Of a DNA stretch of 64,000 nucleotides, positions 34,564 through 47,021 are shown piece by piece. The notes beneath the pieces were generated by a model that saw only the letters and a program-made list of their open reading frames with translations, was not told the origin of the DNA and ran no database searches. Position 1 is the first letter of the stretch; every line of letters begins with the position of its first letter. The stretch comes from Sceloporus undulatus (Eukaryota > Chordata > Lepidosauria > Squamata > Phrynosomatidae): NCBI RefSeq assembly GCF_019175285.1, contig NC_056523.1:205370304-205434303 (forward strand). Reading direction: 5' to 3'. The position numbers and the translations under genes are program-made.

Positions 34564-34732
34564 TAAAGTGAGCTATCTCCCATGTTAGGGAGTAATACTT
34601 TAATCTTATTATTCTGGTTGGAAACTTACTCAGGGAAGGAATTCACCTTGCTACTCTAGGTTTTTGCTATTTGGAGAACAGAGTAAAACTGAAAAGTACA
34701 GAATCTGACCATCCCGGCATTAAAGATTTAGC

Positions 34733-34935
34733 TCTCTTTCACACTACACAGCTATTGTACTTTGATACCAGAACTGCTATGGTTGCGTCCTATGGAACTC
34801 TGGAACTTATAGTTTCATTAAAATTCTCTGCCGAAAGGTCTAGTGCCTCACCAAATTACAAATCCAAGGATTCCATAGGATGCAACTATAGCAGTTCTGG
34901 TATCAAAGTACAATAGCTGTGTAGTGTGAAAAAGA
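34733..34935. mobile_element. Palindromic hAT-like MITE, copy 2 (well-preserved arms)
   Basis: The left arm contains CACACTACACAGCTATTGTA, then CTTTGATACCAGAACTGCTA. The right arm is its reverse complement over at least 44 nearly perfect bases and then, with some changes, through TCCTATGGAA. Although the outer sequence differs, the core (ACAAATCCAAGGATTCCATA) matches the copies at 18.6 and 57.8 kb. Confidence 0.82.
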
Positions 34936-35533
34936 TCAAAGATAGCCATTTTAGTAACTCAAAACAAAGATTCTGAAATTTATCAGACCAATAAACTTCT
35001 TTGAAATAATAATAAAAAAGTTAGAAAGGTTTGTCCATTAGAACAAGGGCAGAAACTTTGGCTGATTATGTTCCCTTATCTGGGCAGCTGAGATACTAAA
35101 ATAAAGAAAAGGTGAATGATTCAGTTTATGTGAGCCTGTATTGTCCTCTCTCTCAAATCTGATATACATAGATAAAATCTAGTAGACCACAGTCCTTGTT
35201 CACCCACAATTACCTTGTAAGCTTCTTGTAAAAATCCATTAGCTAGTTGGAAAGCCACTAAACCACTTCTCCAATTGATCAGTGAGAAGAAATTGTCAAA
35301 ACAACCCGCTCAAGCCAGATTGGAGAATTAATTAAGACAATGCCACTGAAAAGTTCAACTGTAACTACAGGAACTCAATGTGTATGAAGAAATTGTGAGG
35401 CCGGTGAGAAAAAATAATACACAAAAGCAATACGGCATCAGTAAGCAGAACTCAAGGGAGATGCTAACAGTGCATAGCCCTGTTAAAGTCAGAGCTTAAT
35501 AATATCTGAAAGGAATTTGTGAAGATGTGCGGG
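34936..35533. other. Unassigned sequence
   Basis: About 600 bp of AT-rich DNA; nothing recognised. Confidence 0.45.
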
Positions 35534-35758
35534 CACCTTTAAGTTGCCTGTCGACTTATGGTGACACCACAGATTTCATAGGGTTTTCTTAAGCAAGGAA
35601 TACTAAAAAGGTAGTTTTGCCATTTCTTTCCTCTGAAATATACCTAAAGCACCTGGTATTCATTAATGGTCTCTCATCAAAGTATTGACCAGAGATGATC
35701 CTGCTTAGCTTCCAAGATCAGACAAGATCTGATGCCTTTATGGTATTCAGATTGTGCT
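35534..35758 (-). mobile_element. 5S-rRNA-derived SINE, copy 1
   Basis: The right half is the reverse complement of 5S rRNA (AATGGTCTCTCATCAAAGTA, then GATCCTGCTTAGCTTCCAAG, then ATCAGACAAGATCTGATGCC), including the internal pol III promoter region. The left half (TGTCGACTTATGGTGACACC, ATAGGGTTTTCTTAAGCAAG) is a Bov-B-like tail. A 5S head joined to a LINE tail defines a SINE, not a true rRNA gene. Confidence 0.85.
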
Positions 35759-38747
35759 ATTTAGGTGATTTTACAGTCACTGAAAATGCTTCACCAGTAA
35801 AACCAACTATGAAGACATCCAACTTGGTGAGGATCCTGTTCCTAAACTAGAAGTTGGATTAAATACGTTTATTTCATAGAACCTATAGATCCTTCCTCCT
35901 AATGATTAGTTATTCCCCATGTCATATGTCTTCCCTTTGGATCTCCTAGAGATGGCAATCATGACATAAGTGTCATGTTAAGGCTGCTTGCTTTTGGATA
36001 ATGTCCAGTAGTCTTTAACAAGTGATGTGCCAAAAATACAATTTTGTATTTAATTGTTTGAAATATTTGACTATTGTATCATTTGAATGATATATTCCCG
36101 AGGCAGTTTACATCACTCATAAAATGGTGATGAAAAAAAGCATTGATAAAAGTAAGACCATCACAAGAGAGCAGGGTTTAGGCCCTGTGTTACTGCCAAT
36201 GAAGATAGAGCAATCGTCAGTCTTTTTGTTTTTTGTGTTTGTAAGTCTTAGGTATCCTAATCCAAATTTTAGGATTGCTGTCTTCCCTTAGAAACAAACA
36301 AACAAACCAAATTATCTCAGGAAATTATGGCACAATAGACTGTGAGACTGGTGAAGTTGTACAGTTGTTCAGCTTTGGATAGTTAATAAATGGCTCTCAG
36401 ATCCTAGAATTGTCATTGTTGTCATCTCAATGTTGGTGATAGCAGGCTACCTTCATAAGCTTATTTCTCCATCCATTCAAAGTTCATCCCCAGAGACTTT
36501 GGGGATGAACATACCCAGTGGAAAACCTATGAGACTGTGAGTAAAAGTGTGAGCATATGTATTGACTTGTCAAGAGACAGATTTTTTTTCTTTCCTCTTC
36601 TCAGCTGGGGTATGTGAAAGGAAGAGGGAGAAGAAAGCAAAGCCCTTTGACACTGGTGGGAGGAAGCACAGTTAAGGACTGGAAAGGACTACCTTGTAGT
36701 TTGGAGCAACTGTAGGGATGATGTACTTTGGTCCCATCAACCAGTATCTCCTATGTTAAATGAAGCTCAGATACATGCTCCTTGGGGAAGTCAGGACTCT
36801 TTAATCTCACAGCATTGGTAGGCTTAACCATGCTGTTGCTTAGCCAACAGCATATGGTTTCTTCTCTTTTTCCCTCTTGGCATCTTTGTGAACTATTCAG
36901 ATGACCATTGAATAATAACGACAACTAATAAAACACATTTTAATGACTAGGAATTAATATATGTTACTGACTAATTTGTAGTGGCTAATATCTTTGCCTA
37001 TTACTAATCCTAAAGTCATAATGACATGACACATGAAATGTGAGGTTCAATTTGTAAAGAGCTGCAAATGAGTAACGTATGCTACAGTACCGATTCAGAC
37101 TATTTCATATGTATCTGGAGAATCCAGTTAAACTGAAATACCTTAAAGCTTAATAAATTAAACCAAGTGATTATACATGTGCTTAAATATCTGTTTTTGG
37201 AAAGAATGACTCTTGAAAGTTCCTAATATTGGTTGGGCTGTGCCCTATATATTTGGCTATGACAAATATATTTGCTCTTGGATCAAATAACACATGAGAC
37301 TTTGTATACAAATAGCTGGTTTATATACACATTTTAAAATCTTAGATGGTTCAGTCTTTTGTTCAATATCCTTGAAAATGTATTTTTAATTCCTGTTCTT
37401 CATGTGACTTACTTTCTGACAAGCTGAAACGCAACTATTGTGTACCACACTTAGCCAGCAAGTTCAGCGATATGGTGTTTTTATTTGACTTTGCCATTCT
37501 GCACATAAACATAACCACATTGGTTCCATCAGTTTTTGTCGGTGGTGGTTCTTTTCTTTTAAAAAAAGGTTTACTCAGTTGATGCAACCATATCACATCT
37601 GGATTTCAACCCAGAAAGCCACTGATCAAATATCTTGTTTTAAACGACTAACCACATGGTGTACTATTGACTTCTGAGTTTGTCCTTCTCCTCCAAGCAA
37701 AACAAAGGACCCAATAATTGCAGCCAATTGAGAAATGAGAAGGTTTCACAAAGAGTGCAGTATGTCACATGACACCCCAGGAGGAAATGAAAACAGAATG
37801 TTTCTTTCTTCAAAGACCAGGGCTGCAAGAGAGACACCCTGGAATCCAGATGTTGCAGCTCCCCTCCCCTCCATTTACTGAGATGTGAATAATCCCACAA
37901 ACTCTTTGCCTAAATGAAAAAGCAAAGGTACCTCCAGACACCCATCTGTAAAAAAAAAAAAAAATCATTCCTAGAGAAGGAATAGGGTAAAGAAGGCAGT
38001 ATGAAATCAAAGAGCTTTGCCAACTCATGAATCCTTTTCTTGTCCTTTCTGCCAATTTGCATTTCATAACATGATGAGTTACAGAAGGCCATGAGCCAGC
38101 TTCATGCAATGTTACCTCATCCCCTTGTGAGAAGGCCGAATGCAAAAGTCTGCACATCGAATATCTCGAATTCCCAGAGTGTACTACAGGTCAGAACCTG
38201 GGATTATTCTGCGGTAAATTTGCCAGACGAGACATTTTCCTTGTCTCAATTCCAATCCACTTTAATTTTTAAAAATATACAAGATTGTCAGTTCTTCAGG
38301 CTCATATCCATTTTGCTTTAGTGCCGACTGCCATTCTGTTAGCAAATGGGATCTTTATTTATATAAAAAAAAGTTTTAGTTATCCCTTTGTGATGACATG
38401 AGGGAACAATGTTGTGACTAAAGAATTACTGCATGTGCTGAGCTGAAGGAAGGAATGAGTTATTGTTTGTATCAAGCTGGCCATAGACTCTGGGGTTACT
38501 GTTTTTGCTCCAGAACTTGTGAGAAAATGGCAAAGGAAAAAGGGAAGGGTAGCTTTTCTAGAACTATTTTCTCCATCACTCTAGGCTTATTACATTTGCA
38601 ATAATATTTCATCCATTCACAACTTTTGCATTCATTTTCCATTTTCTACTGAGGTTTTCCCACTCATTCAGTTCTGACATTCAGTTGTGACCATTCCTGT
38701 TTTAGGGTTTATGTTGGGCACTGTGGATGTCCACAATATACATTTTA
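35759..38747. other. Unassigned sequence, nearly 3 kb
   Basis: Apparently unique AT-rich DNA. A perfect short hairpin sits at 36482-36510 and an A15 run near 37950. No gene recognised. Confidence 0.45.
36482..36510. repeat. Perfect 11 bp hairpin
   Basis: GTTCATCCCCA and TGGGGATGAAC are exact reverse complements separated by 7 bases. Too short for a microRNA precursor; no associated gene. Confidence 0.7.
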
Positions 38748-38983
38748 CAGTGCGCCCATGTCCTACGTGGGCGTGCTTTACGTGGCTTCCAGCATATGCT
38801 GAAAGCCGCGTGGGGAGGAAGGGGCGGCGTGTCCCATAGGGACTAATGGGGCACATGCTACCGCATTACTGCACCACCGCATGCACGAGCCCCATTCGTT
38901 TAAATGGAGCTTGAGCATACGTGTAATTTGCTTTATGCGGGGGAGTCCGAAACGGATCCCCCGCATAAAGCAAGGGCGCACCG
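38748..38983. mobile_element. GC-rich hairpin-bearing non-autonomous DNA element
   Basis: The terminal CAGTGCGCCC and GGGCGCACCG are inverted repeats with one mismatch. Internally CTTTATGCGGGGGAGTCC pairs with GGATCCCCCGCATAAAG and GGCTTCCAGCATATGCTGAAAGCC is a palindrome. The sequence is GC-rich and CpG-bearing against an AT-rich background. The CAGTG end is compatible with hAT but no clean 8 bp target duplication is seen. Confidence 0.7.
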
Positions 38984-40244
38984 TATGTACAGAATGTTAA
39001 ATGCATGATTTCTCTGGATTTCTAAGATTTAAAATTCCTAATGTGCCTGAAATTAAACATACATGCTGTTAACATACCTTACCACACCCCCAGGTGGATA
39101 TGGGATTTTTATATTTAATATCTGGCATGGAGCATGAATGCAGGCCATGGTGATGACCTGATACATATTTGGGGGATCACAATGACCCACGATACCTGGA
39201 AATGAACCAGTGTTGAGGTCACGCTGATCAGGGCACACCAGGAAAAGAGAATTGCATAAAGCTGAACAATTCCTAACAAAATATCTCTAAAAATCAGGAA
39301 CTGTTAGTAGAAAAAGGAGGTAGAAAAATATGCTCTTTAAAAATAAATAAATAAATAAATAAATACAAGTGAACAGGAAGTGACATCTGGGTCTCTTTCT
39401 GTTGCAAAAAATTTCTCTCCTGGGTTTAAAAAGACCTGAGCAGCAAAGGATGTAGCAAAAATACGCCTATATCCCCTAGAGAGCTTTGGATAGCATTTAG
39501 AGGCAAAACCCTGATATTTCTGGGGGGTGAATTGGTAAAGGAATAAACCCTTTCAAGGTTTTTTGGGGGTCTAATGTGGCCACCAGTCCCCACTGTTGAA
39601 TTATATAGATAATTCTGCTGCTTAGAACTCAGTTGCAAGCTCCACTTTTTCCTTAAAAAGTGCAAGAGCATGTGGTTTGGGAACATCTAAACCCAAAGTC
39701 ATTGTAAAAATATAAACAAGCAAATGTTCAGGTAGAATACTATGAGAAACCCCCAGGTGGACTTGACTGTGCTTGACTGAGGAAAAATGTAGGGATTAAA
39801 AGAATCTTGGTAGGCAAAGATCCTATTAGAGTGCTGGAGAGTTGTAAAGTTCTACCATTTCACATATGGAGAGCAAAGTCTGCTCCTGGCTGCACAATGC
39901 AAACAAGATGGATCCTAGGCACACCTTCACAGACAATGGCTGGAGGAGTAGAGCTAGATTTGGGTGCTGTCCAGCTGGCATTGCTCCCTAGCTGCATCTG
40001 TCTGGATCTCTGCTGTACTTGTTGAAGTTCCTGAAAGCTGAAAGCTGCTCCTTCCTCTATCTTCCCAATAAACATCAGATGGCACCCATTCGCAGCCAAT
40101 CAGTGGCTAGGTGGAATGAATTGCCAAAGGAAAGATGGTACAAAGAGTTTATGGATAATGGATGTGGCAAAAATGTGGCAGTATTCTAAAGCTGAAGAGG
40201 TCATCTAAACATACTCTTTTCCTGGAGCACTATTTTGTTTAGAG
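38984..40244. other. Unassigned sequence
   Basis: About 1.3 kb, including an (AAAT)n run at about 39343-39365. Confidence 0.45.
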
Positions 40245-40381
40245 CAGGGGTGGACAAAGTATGACACTCTAGATATTGCTGAACTGCAACTACCAGCATT
40301 CTTCATCATTCATTGGCTATGCTGGCCAGTGCTTATAGGAACTGCATTCAGCAATGGACAGTGGCACTTTAGCCACCCCAG
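40245..40381. mobile_element. Short hAT-like MITE
   Basis: Left end CAGGGGTGGACAAAGT; right end CTTTAGCCACCCCA, an imperfect inverted copy. The interior (GAACTGCAACTACCAGCATT, GGCTATGCTGGCC) is characteristic. Confidence 0.7.
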
Positions 40382-41440
40382 CTTTCTTTACCATTGGCTT
40401 CTAAGGTCAACCTCAGAAGCATATGTATAAGTCTCATAGAAATCACATGTAGGGCCTCTTGAAAACCAGTGCAAGCGAAACATTGCCCAAATGGTGGTGT
40501 CATATGCAGTTAACATAAAGCGGAGTAAAATGGAAGTTTGTGGATAGATAGATAGATAGGATAGGATAGATCAACCTTTATATCTAGTAGCCAGTCAAGT
40601 GACTTGATCTCAATGCCAAACAGTCTCAATGCTATCTGGGGGATTCTGGGAACTGCATTCTAGAAAGTACATTTGCTGAACTCTGACCTAAAATGTATCA
40701 CTGAAATAAATTTGCTACATTGCATTTGTCAATGAATGATGCAGAGAGGTATATGGCAAAAACATAAAATTAAAACTTGGAGAGAGAGTGAAGAATTCTA
40801 CTTATCCCTGAGAACTCTTCTGGTTTGGTGGAGGTACTCAGATCCCAAAGAGTAAAAGCTGGCTTCCAGCTTAGGTGCCAGAGAATGAAGAAAGGACGGT
40901 GCAGTCAATAGAACAGAACAGAATACAGCTGTGGAAGGAAAGCAAACATACTGTAGGTTTAATAACACTGCAGAGTGGAAGGCGCTAACCAGCTGCCCAT
41001 GTCTTCCTGACTCAGGAAAGAAAACAGTACTGAAGCTCTTGGGTCATAGACAGAGAAGAAAATAATGGTGCAGAAGGGCACAAACTGGACTTCAGGCACT
41101 GAAATTTAAGCAATTGACTGGGAAAGGGAAATGAATCCGTTTTAAAAGGAAATGAATGATTGAAAGCAGGAAAATCAGTCCTTGTAAATCTTGCTTGAGG
41201 ACATGTCTGCACAGGAAGCTTCTGGTTCACTGTTCTACCTTAAAACAAGAAGTACAGAAAATGGTACCTTATAAATGAAGTTATAGAATATATGAGGTCT
41301 GACTGTGTTCATAAACAGCTGAAAAATAGAACCTAAATGAACTGGTTCGGGGATTCCAGCTTCTAGTGTGTTTTCAGTGTCTTTATCACACAAGGCTTTA
41401 AATCTGTTTTTAAAGCTAGAGAAGAGCATTTTTGGCAATA
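40382..41440. other. Unassigned sequence with a (GATA)n microsatellite
   Basis: (GATA)n lies at about 40541-40569. The segment at about 40625-40675 (CTGGGGGATTCTGGGAACTG) may be part of a hAT-like MITE. Confidence 0.45.
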
Positions 41441-41580
41441 CAGTAGCCCCTCCCAATCTATGGGGGATCCATTCTGGACCCCTCCCCCCAAAAAATTGGC
41501 AACTTGAAAATATTTGAGTCCCATTGAAAATAATGGTGCATGTGCCCGACGTGCTTTTTTTCATTTGGCCATCTGGAAGC
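41441..41580. mobile_element. Tc1/mariner-like MITE, left part
   Basis: TA then CAGTAGCCCCTCCCAATCTA, then GGGGGATCCATTCTGGACCC, resembles the start of the element at 34369. No mirrored right end is found, so it is truncated. Confidence 0.55.
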
Positions 41581-41908
41581 ATACACAGAGAACAACAGTG
41601 CTGTATTGGAGGACAGAGCAGAGATAGATTGAGAGGGCTATTTCATTCAACTAGTTTTCTGCCTTCAGAGAAGTGAGGAGATTCTGGTTATACCACTTAT
41701 ATGGAATAAGGAGGCACTATCTTACCCTTTGCCTCAGGCAACAAAATGTCATCAGCTTTCCCTAAACAATCACAAATGAAGAACACTTGGAAAACACCAG
41801 CTCAGCAAAAGCATCTGTTGTCTCCTAGGTTAATTGGGAAAAAAACTGGATGTGTGTCTGTCTTCGAGGGAGTTTTGCTCATCCCAAAATGCAGACAGAG
41901 ACAGTTAG

Positions 41909-42042
41909 AATCATAGAATCATAGAGTTGGAAGAGACCGTCATCTAGTCCAACTCTATGATTCTTGGCCATCTAGTCCAACTCCCTGCCATGCAGGAAAT
42001 CTCAATCAAAGCATCCTCGACAGATGGCCATCCAGCCTCTGT
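41909..42042 (-). mobile_element. CR1 LINE 3' terminus, reverse strand, with short internal duplication
   Basis: Starts with GAATCATAGAATCATAGAGT, the reverse complement of the CR1 octamer end, followed by 3' UTR (CTCCCTGCCATGCAGGAAAT, GCCATCCAGCCTC). CATCTAGTCCAACT occurs twice (near 41940 and 41969), a local duplication. Confidence 0.85.
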
Positions 42043-43953
42043 TTTGTCCTGTCTTTCTGGTTATTTTGTTGAATAATACCTCATTCCTTTCCTTCCAAGA
42101 AATAAAGAGAACATTAATTCTGAAGTTTCCCAAACCTTCCAAACTGGAAAAATCAGTTTCTCACAAAGGTGATGTGCGGGTCAATTTCCCCCCCATCCTA
42201 CTCATTTTCACTCAGATGTTAAATGCAGTTGGAAATAAAATGAAGACAAGTAGCACAATGAGTCAAAAACAAACTCCACTGCACACTAAGGGGCTGCAGA
42301 CCTTGCTTACAAATCTCATTTATTTGCATGATTCCAAAAGCAAAGGACAGACGAGTCAGAAAACAAAAACAAACACAGAACAGTAACATTACCATTGCCA
42401 GTGACTTTGTCTGGACTTCCTGAGTAGCACAAAGAACTCATACCAGAAGCCCCCAAAGAACTCAAACCAGAAGAATCTGTCTCCTTTGTCACTGGTAACC
42501 CCTACCTGTGGGAAAGCTTCGACAAATAAAAGGAGGTAACTTTGTGTGCTTTGGTTCTTACATATTTTTTTCCTCTCAGGAGAATTAAGTTTTAACTTCC
42601 TATATAAGACAGAAACCAACTAGTGGAGAAACATGCAAGCTTCTTATCGTCCATGAGCCCACACTATCAAAAGTAACAAATTAATGTCAAACATATAGTA
42701 CAAAAGAAAGTTAAGAAACATACAAGCTTGTTAGAACGCAAGCAACCATCACACAAAAGCTATTGAAAGTCCAACATTGTGAATACCTGCTGGTCACTTA
42801 ACAGTCAGAAAAATCAATAAATGATAAATAAGTGGCCGTCAGTAAAGGCTGGAATCCCCACAGTGGTTATTCTGGCCTTAGTGGGGGATAGACCAGCATA
42901 AGTATTCGGGAAGGCATTGTGCAACACCTCCTTGCATGTTGCTTTTCCCCAGCTGCTCAGTTAGAAGACATTGGGGTGAACCTCCACAGCCAGTCAGTCA
43001 CTAGGGGCCAGAACCCTAACCCAGAGCTATCTGGATGCTTTTGAAAAGACAGAGGGGAAGGAACAGCATTCACTCACTTACATGCTATATAACATCCCAT
43101 AGATGAAATCCAGGACACATGTGACCAAACATTTGAGTATGCTCAGGATGGAAAAAGCTATTAACGAGGCAGAAAACACAAGTAAGGAGAGGCTGCAGCA
43201 GTTTGGTTTTGCCTGTGCCTACTGAGAAGGACAGGTTTTCGTTTTATCCTCTCTGGTGATTTAACTTCATATTTTTGCACTTTGAACTCAGTTTGCAGGA
43301 AATGGAAGCAAGCCATGGACAGAGCAGGAAGGTGGAAGGAGGACAGAGAAACTGGGACATTTTAAAAGCAGCTGGAAAGGTAGGATGACAGAGGATTAGT
43401 CAGGACTGTCACTGCCACTGGGAAAATGGGAGGATAAGCATTTAGTCTAGGAGGAGAATGATGTCTGTTCCTTCTTTCTAGACAGCCAAACAATACTGGG
43501 AAACAACTCCACCCCCAGATAATAAATGGACATGGGGATGGTTCCAGCATTATTTATCTGCCATAATCCAGATGGCAAAGAAGAAAAAGCCATTGTCTTT
43601 CAGAACCCCACCATGTGTACATGTACACGACTGTGGTCAAGACTGCCCACTTTTAGGGAAAGAAAGATCTGTCAGTTGCATTTTTCCCCACATGCAAATA
43701 TTTAATCTTGTGTTCTTTACACTAAACTGATGGCAAAACATAAGTGTTGCAGATGTGTCAGAAGTATGAAAGATTATGAAAAACAGTTGAGTTCGCAGGG
43801 AAGCAAACACAGACTTTTCAGACCTATGCACTAAAATTGCAAAGTCTGAATGGCAAAATTTGTCACTTTCACTTTCACCCATATAGAATTTAAAAAGTAA
43901 TCCCAGGTCCTTTCTAGTGTCTGGCTGCAGGACCATAGCATGAGGTTCCTTGG

Positions 43954-43988
<35 letters not shown>

Positions 43989-44834
43989 AATAAATAGCAG
44001 TGGGATTCTCATAGGAAGAAGATGAATTCTGCCTTCTAAGAGAGGGAGACAGGGCAGAATTTCACCAGGGCAACTTTACACTCTGCCAGATGATGAAGGA
44101 TCTTAGCCATAGTTATTGGTGGGGTATGGGCAACTTCATGATATGTTTGAGGTAATATGAGGGAAACCTGGAGCAAGCATCCCAGTAGGCTCACAGTCAA
44201 AATTATGAAACTGATTGGTTAAATACACTACTTCCATCATGCCAACATGCATAGTGGCCTGAATTCAGGAAGCAACAAATGCATGCAGAGTAGGCACTGG
44301 GCACATGGTAAAAAGAGCTTGGCATGTAGAACAGGTGAATTCAGCAGGCAATGGTGGAAGCGGAAAACCTCAGTGCATAACGTTGCACAATTGGCACATT
44401 CAGAACACAGTGACAGAAGTGCTGTTGTACAAGCTATGGCACTGCACTTCAGTTGTAGCTTATTCTCCTGCCCTGTGCCACTGCCCTTTGCCTCTGTAGG
44501 TATTGTGGTTTGGTTATTGTGAAATTCTAGTCTTTGTCCCTTGCATTGCCCGATGTTGCTACATAGTGCTGCAATGGCATAATGCTGCATTGTCTGCGTG
44601 TGGTTCTTTCTGCTACACTAAGGGCCTACTGACTTGAGGCCAAGGCCAATCTTGACCAGTCAAAACTCTCTAACATAGCACAAAGGAGAAATACTTTCCA
44701 GATATGCCCAGAGAGAGAAGAAAGACCCTCCCTCCATTCCAACTGCCATTGCCTTGGCCTCGAAGGGAGAGAAAAAGAAGCAGTTTCTGCTGGACTTTAT
44801 CCCCTCCCTGACTGCCGCCTCTTTCCTTGTGTGT
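42043..44834. other. Unassigned sequence with a (CA)n microsatellite
   Basis: About 2.8 kb. (CA)n lies at 43956-43988. No gene or repeat recognised, including the frames near 44.2-44.6 kb. Confidence 0.45.
43956..43988. repeat. (CA)n microsatellite
   Basis: Uninterrupted CA repeat of about 32 bp. Confidence 0.95.
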
Positions 44835-44966
44835 CATGTCTTTAGATTGTAAGCCTGAGGGAAGGGAACTGTCTAAATATCAATTTGTAAACCACTCTGA
44901 GAGCATTTCTGAAGAATGGGGTATAAATACAATAAATACAATAATAAAAATAAATAAATATTACTT
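44835..44966 (+). mobile_element. L2-like LINE 3' tail
   Basis: TTTAGATTGTAAGCCTGAGG, TTGTAAACCACTCTGAGAGC and GGGGTATAAATACAATAAAT, ending in AAATA repeats, is the standard 3' end of L2-like LINEs in lizards. Only the tail remains. Confidence 0.75.
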
Positions 44967-46204
44967 TTATCATCTAGATAAATTTTTGCTATCTTCTTTT
45001 GTTTAAACGACGGAAAGATACAACCGTGAAGTGTAGATTCAATTACAACCTCCTCTCTCCACCTTGGGAAGTGGTCTCTAAATCATGATGCTCTACAACA
45101 ACAAAACACTGTTTACTCACAGAGGGTGAAAACACTCCCCCTGTCCATGGTGGCAGCTCTCGAAGGCTTCAGATTCGGAAGGTCAGGGGTGCAATTGTCA
45201 AAGGGAACAGGCAAGTTCCAAACACCTCATCAGGGGGCTTTAATGAGCTGTTCATAGACAACACTGGGGGCATATACAAGAGCCCTTGGCAAGAATAGGG
45301 CAGACTCTGTACAATCCCCGGGTTTAATTAAGGAGATGGAGGGTTGGATTCTTTCAGCCAAGTCTTGTGTAATTCCATCTGCTCTGAACTCAACAGGACA
45401 GGAAGCTCTTGACAGGGCACTTGGGGCTTACATCTGGAAACAGCATGTTTCAAAGCTTTTATAAAGTCTCCACTGGGGGTGTAGGGGAGGGAAGCAAACA
45501 GGGAAAAAATAACAAGGAAGACGGGATAAGGAGCAATGGAAGGATCTGGGAAGGAAAGCCACTCGCCAAACAATGGGCATTTCTTTTGAAAGAGGTATTT
45601 TGGAGGGGTGCATAATTGGTAGTGTTGGATAAAATGTTTATCTAGGGAACTACAAAACAGGAGAGAGTGCAGTTCTTGTTTCTGCGGTAGTTCTAAAAAG
45701 ATTCATGCTTCCAGGGCTGGTTTTTATCATGCTTGGGAACAAGCCAATTCTTTGTTCATTACTACACAGTCTGTGACAAAAAAAAAATGCAAACAAGCTT
45801 TCTGAGTCATTAAAGTTTGGCTGGCTCTCATAGGAGTTTTGTGAGCTAGGATCCCCGTATTTATTTCAGGACCTATGGAATATTCTATACTTTGTTTATG
45901 ATTAACTCACCCCCAACCTAGAAACTTGATCTCCACATCTTGCAGTCTTTGCTCCATTTATAAGTTCTATATTTTCTGCATCTATTTCATTTGTCAGAGA
46001 CAAAGTGGGGCAGTCTTGGAGCTTTTTTTGGCTTCAGTGCTTTACTATATCACTAGATGATACAAATTTTAAAAATTAAAAATGTGTTGCCATCTAAACA
46101 TTTGATAAGCTTTCACTGAGGTTATACTCCTGCACAAGGTATCTAGGAATAGTAGTATAATGAAGCCAACATCCACATTGTCAAAGCTCTGGGACATTTT
46201 GGTT
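44967..46204. other. Unassigned sequence, partly CNE-like
   Basis: About 1.2 kb. The block at about 45115-45480 is repeat-free and less AT-rich than the surroundings. Confidence 0.35.
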
Positions 46205-46634
46205 AGCAGAGTGTAGTGGTGTAATGATTTCAGCACTGGACTATGACTGGGAAGACCAGGATTCCACTCGGAATCCACTGAGTGACCTTGGGCAAGCCCT
46301 GAGTAACCAGATGTCCTAACTGCAAAACAGGACCAAACACTTCAAAATATATGACGGTCAAGAAAAACTAAAAACATTAAGATAAATGTAAATTCATGCT
46401 TCTTAGTCATGCTCAAAATGGAGGACACTTTGGAATTCCTCCTGGACAGAATGTTGAAATGTAGGACCTGCCCTGGAAAAGGAGGGCATCTAGTCACTCT
46501 GAGAAAGTCACATAGCCTTAGAGAATGCCAAAGGCAAAACCGCTCTGAACGAATCATGCCAAGAAAGCCCCATGATAGGCTTGCCTTAAGGTCACCATAA
46601 GTCAGAAATTACTTGAAGGCACATAACAACAACA
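46205..46634 (+). mobile_element. Sauria SINE interrupted by a DNA element
   Basis: The head (GAGTGTAGTGGTGTAATGAT, ACTGGACTATGACTGGGAAG) and body to GACCTTGGGCAAG lie before the insert. After it come CACATAGCCTTAGAGAATGC, CATGATAGGCTTGCCTTAAG, GTCACCATAAGTCAG and a CAACAACAA tail. It is one SINE split by the 195 bp element listed next. Confidence 0.82.
46303..46497. mobile_element. MITE nested in a Sauria SINE
   Basis: The terminal GTAACCAGATGTCCT and the reverse complement of AGGGCATCTAGTCAC are imperfect inverted repeats. Internally AAACAGGACCAAAC and GGACCTGCCCTGGAAAAG are typical of a common amniote non-autonomous transposon. It is younger than the host SINE. CTGA is repeated near both junctions. 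Confidence 0.68.
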
Positions 46635-46814
46635 ATGAAATCTTTGGCACCCCTCTGGGCTACCCTGTTCCTTCTTAGTTTAGATGCAATTCTCACAGTA
46701 GATGGAGCCGAAATGGTTTTTCTCAGCAACCATGTATTGTTCTGTTTCTGTAGTAATTCAAGGTATGTTGTGGTAGTTGGGTTTGAGCTGGCATTCTCTA
46801 TTAGCTGTACAAAA

Positions 46815-46931
46815 CATCTGCTCCCAGTAGAGATGAAAACTGCAAGTCCTATCAGCCTTAGCTTGTGTAGCCAATGGTTAGCAATGCTGTGAGTGGTAGT
46901 TTAACAACACCTGGAAGGCTGCATGTTCCCC
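46815..46931. mobile_element. Degraded short hAT-like MITE
   Basis: AAAACTGCAAGTCCTATCAG, GTAGCCAATGGTTAGCAATG and GTGGTAGTTTAACAACACCT, GGAAGGCTGCATGTTCCCC keep the order of the small palindromic hAT family seen at 30.5 and 40.2 kb. Confidence 0.6.
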
Positions 46932-47021
46932 GCCCATTATAAACCAATACAGCCACCTACATTGTTTAATTCTCCTCAAAGTGGCTGCTGTAGATTGTCC
47001 TGTTGAAGGCCTACACTTGCA

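Noticed and set aside
35640-35758. 5S rRNA gene
   Set aside because: Only a diverged 5S-like part is present, and it is fused to a LINE-like tail. This marks a SINE, as does the second copy near 52.1 kb.
44237-44590. Overlapping frames on both strands near 44.2-44.6 kb
   Set aside because: Open frames on both strands over the same stretch with no motif indicate chance. The DNA may be an unrecognised repeat but I cannot support it.
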